A stretch of DNA of 26,819 nt from a virus. Every line of letters starts with the position of its first letter. Position 1 is the first letter of the stretch. Position numbers and translations under genes: made by a program. The notes beneath the pieces were generated by a model. It was not told the DNA's origin, made no database searches, and was given only the letters and a program-made list of their open reading frames with translations. Location of the stretch: IMG/VR virus record IMGVR_UViG_3300035698_017414, positions 1-26,819 of that record. One strand, written 5' to 3'. This document shows positions 14,580 to 21,089 of this stretch, in pieces.

Positions 14580-15603
14580 GTCTAAGATATTAGATGTAGC
14601 GATTAAGTCGCTTGACAAGGAGTTTGGAGCGGGTACAGTCATAAGGGGTGATGAAGTAGCCCTATATGATAACGTGCTTTCTACGGGGAGCATAGGGCTC
14701 GACAGAGCCCTTGGGATAGGTGGCTACCCAATGGGGAGCATAGTGGAAGTATATGGTGCGCCAGCTGTTGGAAAGACTACGCTGGCTCTCCATGCTGTTG
14801 CAGAAGCACAAAAAAGGGGAGATTTGTGTGTGTTTGTTGATGTGGAACACGGTCTTGACCCTGAATATGCTAAGAATCTAGGAGTTAATATGGAGGATGT
14901 GCTTATTGCCCAGCCTTCCTATGCCCAAGAAGCTCTTACTATCGTAGATAAGCTGGCAAGAACTGGAGATGTTGGGCTTATTGTGGTTGACTCTGTTGCT
15001 GCTCTTGTCCCAAGGGAGGAGCTGGAAGGTAATGTTGACAAAGACCACGTAGCGAGACAAGCACGTATTATGTCACAGTTTCTTCGTAGAATAACAGGGT
15101 TTGTACATAAGTCTGGTTGTCTAGTAATCTTTGTGAATCAAACGCGACAAAAAATCGGAGTCATGTTTGGCAATCCACAAACTACGGCTGGAGGAACAGC
15201 ATTAAGGTTTTATGCTCATGCTCGATTGGAAGTTAAGGCTATCTCAAAGATTAAAAATGGGGATGAAGTTATAGGTAATAGGATTAGAACCATTGTTGTT
15301 AAGAATAAACACGCTGCTCCATACAAACAGACTGAGTTTGATTTAGTATTTGGTAAAGGAATAGATGTGTATTCTGAGGTTTTGGATGCAGCCATAGAAA
15401 GCAACTTGCTACAAAAAAGTGGGGCGTGGTTCAAATATGAAGGTGAGAATATAGCACAGGGTAGACACAACGCTATCCAATTTCTTATGGATGATGAAGA
15501 CATATTTAATATGTTAAAGGAGGAAGTGTCTGTCAATGGTACAGAAGCACAAGTCGAAGATTCAGAAGAAATTATTGATGACAGTAAAGCAGGCATTCCC
15601 TAA
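14572..15603 (+). CDS. recA: RecA recombinase
   Basis: The strand-exchange protein has 343 residues, near the bacterial norm. Walker A is GAPAVGKTT (residues 62-70; GPESSGKTT in E. coli). Glu92 lies in VDVEHGLDPEYA. Walker B is LIVVDSVAAL with Asp140. The NQTRQKIGVMFGNPQTTAGG segment includes the Gln190 that senses ATP and the start of the DNA-binding loop L2. The C-terminal tail is acidic. It shares an operon with SSB, the nuclease and the possible mediator, so it likely drives phage recombination-dependent replication. The last 68 bases also encode the start of the next gene. Confidence 0.97.
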   Translation: MTESKILDVAIKSLDKEFGAGTVIRGDEVALYDNVLSTGSIGLDRALGIGGYPMGSIVEVYGAPAVGKTTLALHAVAEAQKRGDLCVFVDVEHGLDPEYAKNLGVNMEDVLIAQPSYAQEALTIVDKLARTGDVGLIVVDSVAALVPREELEGNVDKDHVARQARIMSQFLRRITGFVHKSGCLVIFVNQTRQKIGVMFGNPQTTAGGTALRFYAHARLEVKAISKIKNGDEVIGNRIRTIVVKNKHAAPYKQTEFDLVFGKGIDVYSEVLDAAIESNLLQKSGAWFKYEGENIAQGRHNAIQFLMDDEDIFNMLKEEVSVNGTEAQVEDSEEIIDDSKAGIP

Positions 15604-15895
15604 CTTTAGAGTACAAGATGAGCATTATATTGGAGAAGGATTATCTTTAGATATATTTCTTCCAGATTTTGTATGTGGGATAGAACTGCATGGAAAACAG
15701 CATTATGAGTTTAGTCCATTCTTTCATACTGATTCTGAAGGATGGGAAGACCAGAAGAGGTTAGACAAGCGTAAGATAGATATTTGCGATAGAGAAGAAT
15801 ACTGTTTAATTGTTTTTCGTTACGATGAACATATAGACGATATAGAGTACGTTAAAAATAAGATATTAAAAGGGTTGGGGGAATTCCATCAATGA
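15536..15895 (+). CDS. Vsr/DUF559-like PD-(D/E)xK nuclease
   Basis: This 119-residue protein is encoded partly inside the end of recA in another frame; AAAGGAGG at 15517-15524 precedes the ATG by 11 bases. The fold is like Vsr and DUF559 nucleases: GLSLDIFLPDF with Asp39, then the strand GIELHGKQHYEF with Glu50, Lys54 and His56, and a helix with KRLDKRKIDICDREEYCLIVF. The family includes mismatch-nicking and restriction-like enzymes. The N terminus (MVQKHKSKIQKK) is basic. The 68-base overlap is unusual, but the ribosome site supports it. DNA repair or junction processing is inferred. Confidence 0.7.
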   Translation: MVQKHKSKIQKKLLMTVKQAFPNFRVQDEHYIGEGLSLDIFLPDFVCGIELHGKQHYEFSPFFHTDSEGWEDQKRLDKRKIDICDREEYCLIVFRYDEHIDDIEYVKNKILKGLGEFHQ

Positions 15896-16731
15896 CAATA
15901 TCAGCCTGTATTATGGTAAAAAATGAAGAAGATTTTATAGAACCATGCTTGAAAAGCATACGAAATGTAGTTGATGAAATTATTTTAATGGATACTGGTT
16001 CTGTTGACGGTACTGTAAAGAAGGCAGCACCTTATGTAGATAGAATGATACATGAACCCTGGAAACAGGATTTTTCTTATCATAGAAACACGCTTAAACA
16101 GTTTGCATCTTGTGACTGGATTCTAAGTATAGATGGTGATGAGGTTATGATAGAGATAACAGAGGATGCATTAATAAATTCTATTAAAGAAGCTGAAATA
16201 GCAAACGCAAATGTATGTTGTTTTAGATTATATAATTTTGGTTATGAAATACCTATTGTTTTAGTAGCAGGTTACGCTAAAAATCAGGCTCTTTTGTATA
16301 GAAATATAGATGAGTTAAAGTGGTATGGAAGAAGGCATAATAAGCTATCCCTAAAAGAGCCAACTAAATGGAATCCAAGTTCAGATAATCCAGAGCTACT
16401 ATTACCTGCTAATGTTGATGTTGGTACTACATACATGAGTCCAACTGTTATTTTTCATCATTATGGTAGGATTAAAAGAAATTGGTTATCGCGTTTTATA
16501 GACCAACTTGAAATAGATAACCCATCTTTTCAAAATGGAAATCTTGATTATGATAAAGCTGTTACGATGTATTTAGATTCTATAGGCATTAAGAAAAGCG
16601 ATTTACACGACCTTCCAACTGTTGTATATGATGAGGTATGCGTAGAGTCACCGCACAAGTTATTTTTATACGATGGACCATATCCTAAGGAGGTAAACTT
16701 TGAAAAAGCTATTAGTACTAGGTTGTGGTAG
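15892..16731 (+). CDS. family 2 glycosyltransferase
   Basis: GT2 enzymes move a sugar from a nucleotide sugar to an acceptor. The GT-A fold signs are present in 279 residues: the opening ACIMVKNEEDFIEPCLKSI, the IILMDTGSVDGTV loop, DFSYHRN and the metal-binding DGDE (Asp81-Asp83) after CDWILSI. The second half has HHYGRIKRNW, with possible catalytic or acceptor contacts. It starts in an ATGA overlap with the previous gene and is the first gene of a cassette with two sulfotransferases. No membrane segment is seen. The acceptor may be a cell-wall glycan, a virion protein or DNA. Confidence 0.9.
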   Translation: MTISACIMVKNEEDFIEPCLKSIRNVVDEIILMDTGSVDGTVKKAAPYVDRMIHEPWKQDFSYHRNTLKQFASCDWILSIDGDEVMIEITEDALINSIKEAEIANANVCCFRLYNFGYEIPIVLVAGYAKNQALLYRNIDELKWYGRRHNKLSLKEPTKWNPSSDNPELLLPANVDVGTTYMSPTVIFHHYGRIKRNWLSRFIDQLEIDNPSFQNGNLDYDKAVTMYLDSIGIKKSDLHDLPTVVYDEVCVESPHKLFLYDGPYPKEVNFEKAISTRLW

Positions 16732-17392
16732 GTCTGGTAACACATTAATGCAAAGCTTGTGTGCTGTAGGGTTTGAAAATGTATATTATACACGAGGAGA
16801 AAAAAGCCCATTAAAACATAAAGATTTAAATCAGGTTCCTAAAGAATACTCATGGGCTGTGTTCAAATGCCCAAGTTTAGTAAGAAGATTGCATGATGCA
16901 CTTCCTGAAAAAGATATGAATGTTATATTTATGTTACGTGACCCTAGAGGGGCTTTAATTTCTAGAAAAATTAGAGAAAAAACAGATAGAAGTAGTCTTG
17001 TTATAGGTAGAGATGATTTATATACGGTTCGTCCTGGAAGATGGGTTGATTCATCTAGATATTATTGGGCTTATCATAAAAATATAAAGATATTACAGGT
17101 AAAATACGAAGACCTACTTACTGACCCTAATAGTATTCAGTTACGTATAGGAAATAGGTTTGGGTTACAAACTAGAATGCCTTTTACAGAATGTTATAAG
17201 CACATGGAAGGTGTTATAGATAAAGGCAATATAGATGCTATGCGCGGTGTGCGCCCCATAGACGCTAGTATGGTTGACTCTTGGAAGAAATGTTCTAAGG
17301 AAGACACAGAATATTTACGTAAATGCTTTGATGTATATCCAGAAATGGTTGGTTGGATGAAGAGGTACGGTTATACATATGAGAAAATTTAA
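16700..17392 (+). CDS. PAPS-dependent sulfotransferase-like protein (1)
   Basis: This 230-residue protein starts at TTG 16700, with AAGGAGG at 16687-16693, 6 bases away and inside the GT2 gene. The 5'-phosphosulfate loop is GCGRSGNT (residues 8-15). The 3'-phosphate motif is VIFMLRDPRGALIS, with Arg80 and Ser88 at the family spacing. VKYEDLLTDP matches the later conserved segment. These enzymes take sulfate from PAPS to a hydroxyl or amine. A 32-base overlap with GT2 couples the two proteins. The acceptor is unknown. Confidence 0.85.
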   Translation: MKKLLVLGCGRSGNTLMQSLCAVGFENVYYTRGEKSPLKHKDLNQVPKEYSWAVFKCPSLVRRLHDALPEKDMNVIFMLRDPRGALISRKIREKTDRSSLVIGRDDLYTVRPGRWVDSSRYYWAYHKNIKILQVKYEDLLTDPNSIQLRIGNRFGLQTRMPFTECYKHMEGVIDKGNIDAMRGVRPIDASMVDSWKKCSKEDTEYLRKCFDVYPEMVGWMKRYGYTYEKI

Positions 17393-18180
17393 TGCTACCT
17401 AATTTTATAATTATAGGAGCCCAAAAAGCTGGAACAACTGCATTTAGAGGACGCCTATCGTTTCATCCTGAAATATATATGGTAAAAAATGAAATACATT
17501 ATTTTAATGATAGGTTAATAACATCTCCTAGAAAAAGAACGTACTCTGAGTTAGGTATAGATTGGTATAAAAGTAAGTTTAATGAATTTAATGGGGAGAA
17601 AGCAGTAGGGGAAAAATCACCTGATTACTGTTATGATAGTAACGTACCTAAACGTATGTATGAGCTTTTACCTGATGCTAAGTTAATAATGATAGTTAGG
17701 AATCCTGTTGATAGAGCATTTTCTTCGTACAAACACCAAGTGGTAGCTGGTAGAGAAAATCTATCTTTAGAAGAAGCGATAGGAAGGGAAAGTTTTAGAA
17801 TGAAGCACAATCCTGATGGTTTGTTGCACTTTTCATATCTTTATCAAGGATACTATTTTAACCATATTACAAGATTTCTAGAATACTATGATAAGAATAA
17901 ATGTTTGTTTATAACTTTTGAGGAACTATGTACTAATCCTAAACAAGTATTCAAAGATACATTCGAGTTTCTAGAAGTAGATTCTTCTTTTACAAATAAA
18001 AGGTTTAAAGAATACTCACCTAGAGTGGAGTATATAGATATATCTCCTATAAGAGGCATAAATAAGGGAAAGAAAATTAGCATTAAACTAAACTCAGATA
18101 CTAGGAAATTATTAGAAAAAGTATATGCTAAGCATAATAGGAAACTAGAACAACTAATAGATAAGGAGATACAATGGTAG
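17392..18180 (+). CDS. PAPS-dependent sulfotransferase-like protein (2), heparan-type
   Basis: The 262-residue protein has FIIIGAQKAGTT (loop at residues 9-16), AVGEKSPDYCY, and LIMIVRNPVDRAFSSY with Arg103 and Ser111. These three motifs are those of the heparan-sulfate and glycan sulfotransferases (NDST-type domain). FEELCTNPKQVF is the later conserved segment. It is a different subtype from the preceding sulfotransferase, so two distinct acceptor positions are likely. The gene starts in TAATG with the previous stop. No membrane anchor is present, so it should be cytoplasmic. Confidence 0.9.
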   Translation: MLPNFIIIGAQKAGTTAFRGRLSFHPEIYMVKNEIHYFNDRLITSPRKRTYSELGIDWYKSKFNEFNGEKAVGEKSPDYCYDSNVPKRMYELLPDAKLIMIVRNPVDRAFSSYKHQVVAGRENLSLEEAIGRESFRMKHNPDGLLHFSYLYQGYYFNHITRFLEYYDKNKCLFITFEELCTNPKQVFKDTFEFLEVDSSFTNKRFKEYSPRVEYIDISPIRGINKGKKISIKLNSDTRKLLEKVYAKHNRKLEQLIDKEIQW

Positions 18181-18593
18181 AGTATGACGCACAAGTGCCT
18201 CATTACGCTTTCATAGGGCGTTGGTGTCCTTTGCATAAAGGGCATATATCTATAATCAAAAAGAAACTTGAAGAAAAGAAGCGTCCAGTGTTGATTCTAG
18301 TAAGAGATACATCTTTTGACCAGTATAATGCTGCTTTTAGAGCTAAGATGGTAAGATGCTGGCTAGATACTGAAGGAATAGCAGGTAAGGTGGTAATCAT
18401 ACCAGACATAGAAGGAGTTTACTATGGACGAGGAGTGGGCTATAAAATTGAGATGGTGGACGTTGATGAAGTCACTAAAGGTATCTCTGCCACCGAAATA
18501 CGTAAACGCATTGGTGATGGAGACAGTTCTTGGATGGAACTCGTTGCTCCAGGTATCGCAGACTTTCTTAGAAAAGAATGGAAGGAGGTATAG
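18174..18593 (+). CDS. small cytidylyltransferase-like adenylyltransferase
   Basis: This 139-residue protein has the nucleotidyltransferase signature: FIGRWCPLHKGH with His21 and His24, and ISATEIRKRI (104-113) as the second phosphate motif. The family attaches a nucleotide from NTP to a small acceptor, as in NMN adenylyltransferase and ATP sulfurylase. Because APS kinase and two PAPS users flank it, a sulfate-activating role (making APS from ATP and sulfate) is attractive. However, it is far shorter than ordinary ATP sulfurylases, so an NMN or other acceptor is equally possible on sequence alone. It overlaps the previous gene by 7 bases. Confidence 0.75.
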   Translation: MVEYDAQVPHYAFIGRWCPLHKGHISIIKKKLEEKKRPVLILVRDTSFDQYNAAFRAKMVRCWLDTEGIAGKVVIIPDIEGVYYGRGVGYKIEMVDVDEVTKGISATEIRKRIGDGDSSWMELVAPGIADFLRKEWKEV

Positions 18594-18596
18594 AAT

Positions 18597-18719
18597 ATGG
18601 CAACTAAAAAAGGAACGCCGAAAAGAGATGGCTCTGGAAAAGGTGTAAGGAAAAATAAAGGTCGGGGTGGCTGTAAAACTACTAAACAAACAGGTCAAGG
18701 ACGAAATAAAAGTAAGTAA
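18597..18719 (+). CDS. 40-residue Gly/Lys-rich basic miniprotein
   Basis: AAGGAGG lies 8 bases before the ATG. The sequence has GKGVRKNKGRGGC in its centre and ends RNKSK. It is very basic, contains a single Cys and has no hydrophobic core. It is probably disordered until bound to nucleic acid or an acidic partner. The stop overlaps the next start as TAATG, showing it belongs to the operon. Function unknown. Confidence 0.6.
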   Translation: MATKKGTPKRDGSGKGVRKNKGRGGCKTTKQTGQGRNKSK

Positions 18720-18937
18720 TGAAGAAGTTTCATGCATTAAAAAGGAGAAGTTTTCTAAAGGCGTTTTTGTATAGGATTGTAGGTAGTGCAACAACTTTTA
18801 TTGTAGCATTGATATGGACAAGAAAAATATCTGTATCAGCAGGAGTTTTTGTTGCAGATTTTATATTAAAAACAATATTGCTTTATGTGTATGAAAGAGT
18901 TTGGGACCATATACAGTGGGGTAGGGCTAAAGAATGA
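18719..18937 (+). CDS. DUF2061 membrane protein
   Basis: The 72-residue protein has the DUF2061 pattern: a basic start (KKFHALKRRSFLKAFLYRIVGS), a first membrane helix around TTFIVALIW, a second around AGVFVADFILKTILLYVY, and the conserved ending YERVWDHIQWG. The family function is unknown. From memory, DUF2061 genes often neighbour sulfate-activation genes such as cysC, which is the case here. That supports a link with sulfate use or transport, not proven. Confidence 0.85.
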   Translation: MKKFHALKRRSFLKAFLYRIVGSATTFIVALIWTRKISVSAGVFVADFILKTILLYVYERVWDHIQWGRAKE

Positions 18938-19461
18938 AAGAAATAAGACCGTGGTTGCCTTATAAGGCAACAGAGATTATAGACCATTACTTAGATTCAA
19001 ACCATGTTGGTTTTGAATATGGTTCTGGTTGGTCTACGCTTTGGTTTGCTGAAAGAACTTACTTATTAGTTTCTATTGACCATTCTGTTGAATGGGGAGA
19101 TAAAACTGAAAAACGCATAGAAAAATATGGGGTAGATAATGTAGTGTTTACAGTAGAAGAAGATTTAGATACATATGCAGATTTTATTAACATATTCCCA
19201 GACAATATGTTTGATTACATATTAGTTGATGGTAGAAATAGAAATGAATGTGTTATAAATGCAATACCAAAGATTAAATATAATGGATTGCTTATTGTTG
19301 ATAATACAAATAGGATAAGGTATCATACCGCATTAAAATTAATACCTTCTGACTGGGATAGAATAATAGTACAAGGTAAAGGAAAGGATAAGGCAGCACC
19401 TTATAAAGAAAATGGCGGTGGAATGGAAACTACTATATGGTTTAAGGAGGGTAAATGTTAG
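18934..19461 (+). CDS. class I methyltransferase-fold protein
   Basis: This 175-residue protein has a nucleotide-binding opening GFEYGSGWSTLWFAE (motif I-like) followed by LVSIDHSVEW, then FDYILVDGRNRNE and NGLLIVDNTNR. This is the Rossmann pattern of SAM-dependent methyltransferases acting on small molecules or glycans. The GSGWSTL form is seen in a subgroup that may not be active methyltransferases. ATGA overlaps with the DUF2061 gene. In this cassette it could O-methylate the same glycan; that is inferred. Confidence 0.7.
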   Translation: MKEIRPWLPYKATEIIDHYLDSNHVGFEYGSGWSTLWFAERTYLLVSIDHSVEWGDKTEKRIEKYGVDNVVFTVEEDLDTYADFINIFPDNMFDYILVDGRNRNECVINAIPKIKYNGLLIVDNTNRIRYHTALKLIPSDWDRIIVQGKGKDKAAPYKENGGGMETTIWFKEGKC

Positions 19462-19991
19462 TTATATGGTTAACTGGAGTACCATGCTCAGGAAAAACAA
19501 CTATATCAAACGAATTAGTGAAGATGTTTGAAAAAGACAGAATAGATTATCAGCAATTGGATGGTGATATTATACGTAATACACCATTATCAGAAGATGT
19601 TGGTTTTACTCCTGAAGATAGGGCAAAACATATAAGAAGGATGGGATGGCTTTCGAAAATGCTTGTTGACCACGGAATATATGTTATCTGCTCTTTCGTA
19701 TCCCCAAATATAGAAGTTAGAGAACAAGTACGCAGTATGATAGGCGAAAAACGGTTTGTAGAGGTTTATGTTGAGTGTCCTATAGATGTTGCAATAGAGC
19801 GAGACGTTAAGGGTATGTATAAGAAAGCGCTGGCTGGAGAAATAGCTAATTTTACAGGGGTTGACGCTGTTTATGAACCCCCTGAAACGCCAAATGTATG
19901 GGTACACACAGATGAGGAGAACGTTAATATTAGTGTGGACAGTATATATAGGTATATATTAGCACAACAAGGAGGTTGTTTATGCGAGTAA
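19455..19991 (+). CDS. cysC: adenylylsulfate (APS) kinase
   Basis: The enzyme phosphorylates APS to PAPS, the sulfate donor for sulfotransferases. In 178 residues it shows Walker A GVPCSGKTT (8-16), the DGD motif (36-38), FTPEDRAKHIRRMG, and the family signature MYKKALAGEIANFTGVDAVY, which is followed by EPPETPNV. AAGGAGG precedes the ATG. Its length is that of stand-alone CysC. It closes the cassette containing two sulfotransferases and the small adenylyltransferase, so PAPS supply for phage-directed sulfation is the obvious role. Confidence 0.95.
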   Translation: MLVIWLTGVPCSGKTTISNELVKMFEKDRIDYQQLDGDIIRNTPLSEDVGFTPEDRAKHIRRMGWLSKMLVDHGIYVICSFVSPNIEVREQVRSMIGEKRFVEVYVECPIDVAIERDVKGMYKKALAGEIANFTGVDAVYEPPETPNVWVHTDEENVNISVDSIYRYILAQQGGCLCE

Positions 19992-20890
19992 TTGCACATA
20001 AAGTTGAAGTTCCTGTTAAAGGTTATACTACATTTCAAGCAAATCTATATGGATGTGGTGACTGGCACCTTGGTACAGCTAACTGTGCTGAGTCAATGCT
20101 TGACCGAACTCTTGAAGCCATTGAAAAAGACCCTAATGGGTTATTTATTGGAATGGGAGACTATGCAGAGTGTATAACGCCACAAGACCCTCGTTTCGAT
20201 GCTAGGTCAGTTGATAAGTATTACTTAGAGAGGCTTGAGGACATTGCTGGAGCGCAGTTTATGGAGGTTAGAAAGAAGCTAAAACCATTAGCTGAACAGG
20301 GTAAGATAATAGGTTTACTTGATGGGAACCATGAGGATAATATCAGAAAACGACATTATAGACATTTAACTATGGATTTGTGTAGGGAGTTGAACGTTCC
20401 ATATCTAAGTTATACTTCGTTTATTGTATTAAGGTTCCAAGTAAAAGGAAAAACTAGTTCTAGTTATCCAAGTTCAGCATACACAATTAGTGCAGCTCAT
20501 GGTTGGGGTGCTGGTAGAAAAAAAGGTTCTCATATTAATAGAATCGGTGATATGCTTGCTTGGTCTGATTTTGATATAGCATTAAGAGGACATATACATA
20601 GGATTATAACAGATACAACTACACGGCTAAAGATATCTCAAAGTTCTAAGACTCCTATACTATACCAAGATACACCTGTTTTGGGATACACTGGTTGCTA
20701 CTACCGTTCATACATAGCTGGACAGGATTGTTATGCAGAGAAAGCTGAGTATCCTCCGTCTGACCTTGGATGTGTTGTAGTACACATTAAGCCGTTTAAG
20801 AAAATAAGTATTCCTAAGACTGAAGGTGACGCTGGAGGAAGAAAACGAGTAGTAGCTGGAGAACTTACAATAGAAAGATTTATCCAATAA
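19982..20890 (+). CDS. calcineurin-like metallophosphoesterase
   Basis: The start is the ATG at 19982, 6 bases after AAGGAGG (19969-19975); an in-frame TTG at 19976 is too close. In 302 residues the metal ligands are visible in family order: GDWHLG (Asp27, His29), GMGDYAE (Asp60), LLDGNHED, SAAHGWG and LRGHIHR. The fold includes nucleases and nucleotide phosphatases. Its 10-base overlap with cysC would suit removal of the PAP by-product of sulfation, but the gene also leads into the polymerase genes, so a DNA role is equally possible. Confidence 0.85.
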   Translation: MRVIAHKVEVPVKGYTTFQANLYGCGDWHLGTANCAESMLDRTLEAIEKDPNGLFIGMGDYAECITPQDPRFDARSVDKYYLERLEDIAGAQFMEVRKKLKPLAEQGKIIGLLDGNHEDNIRKRHYRHLTMDLCRELNVPYLSYTSFIVLRFQVKGKTSSSYPSSAYTISAAHGWGAGRKKGSHINRIGDMLAWSDFDIALRGHIHRIITDTTTRLKISQSSKTPILYQDTPVLGYTGCYYRSYIAGQDCYAEKAEYPPSDLGCVVVHIKPFKKISIPKTEGDAGGRKRVVAGELTIERFIQ

Positions 20891-21081
20891 TGTTTAATAG
20901 TATTGATTTAGGAGTGTTTGACTCTACAGAGATACAAACTATTATATCTGCTATAGGAGAAACTGTAATAATGCTTGGTGAGGAGATTAACGAAGCTAGG
21001 GATTCTTTGACTGAATTAAAAAGGAAACATGATGTATTAACGGATGCTGTGAACTCAATAAAAACTGCTGTTAATCTTTAG
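20890..21081 (+). CDS. small coiled-coil protein
   Basis: The predicted protein is 63 residues and starts in TAATG with the previous stop. After about 20 residues it becomes a continuous heptad-like helix (GEEINEARDSLTELKRKHDV). It is acidic and has no Cys or membrane segment. It may oligomerise or bind the polymerase encoded next. No family recognised. Confidence 0.6.
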   Translation: MFNSIDLGVFDSTEIQTIISAIGETVIMLGEEINEARDSLTELKRKHDVLTDAVNSIKTAVNL

Positions 21082-21089
21082 GATGTGGT

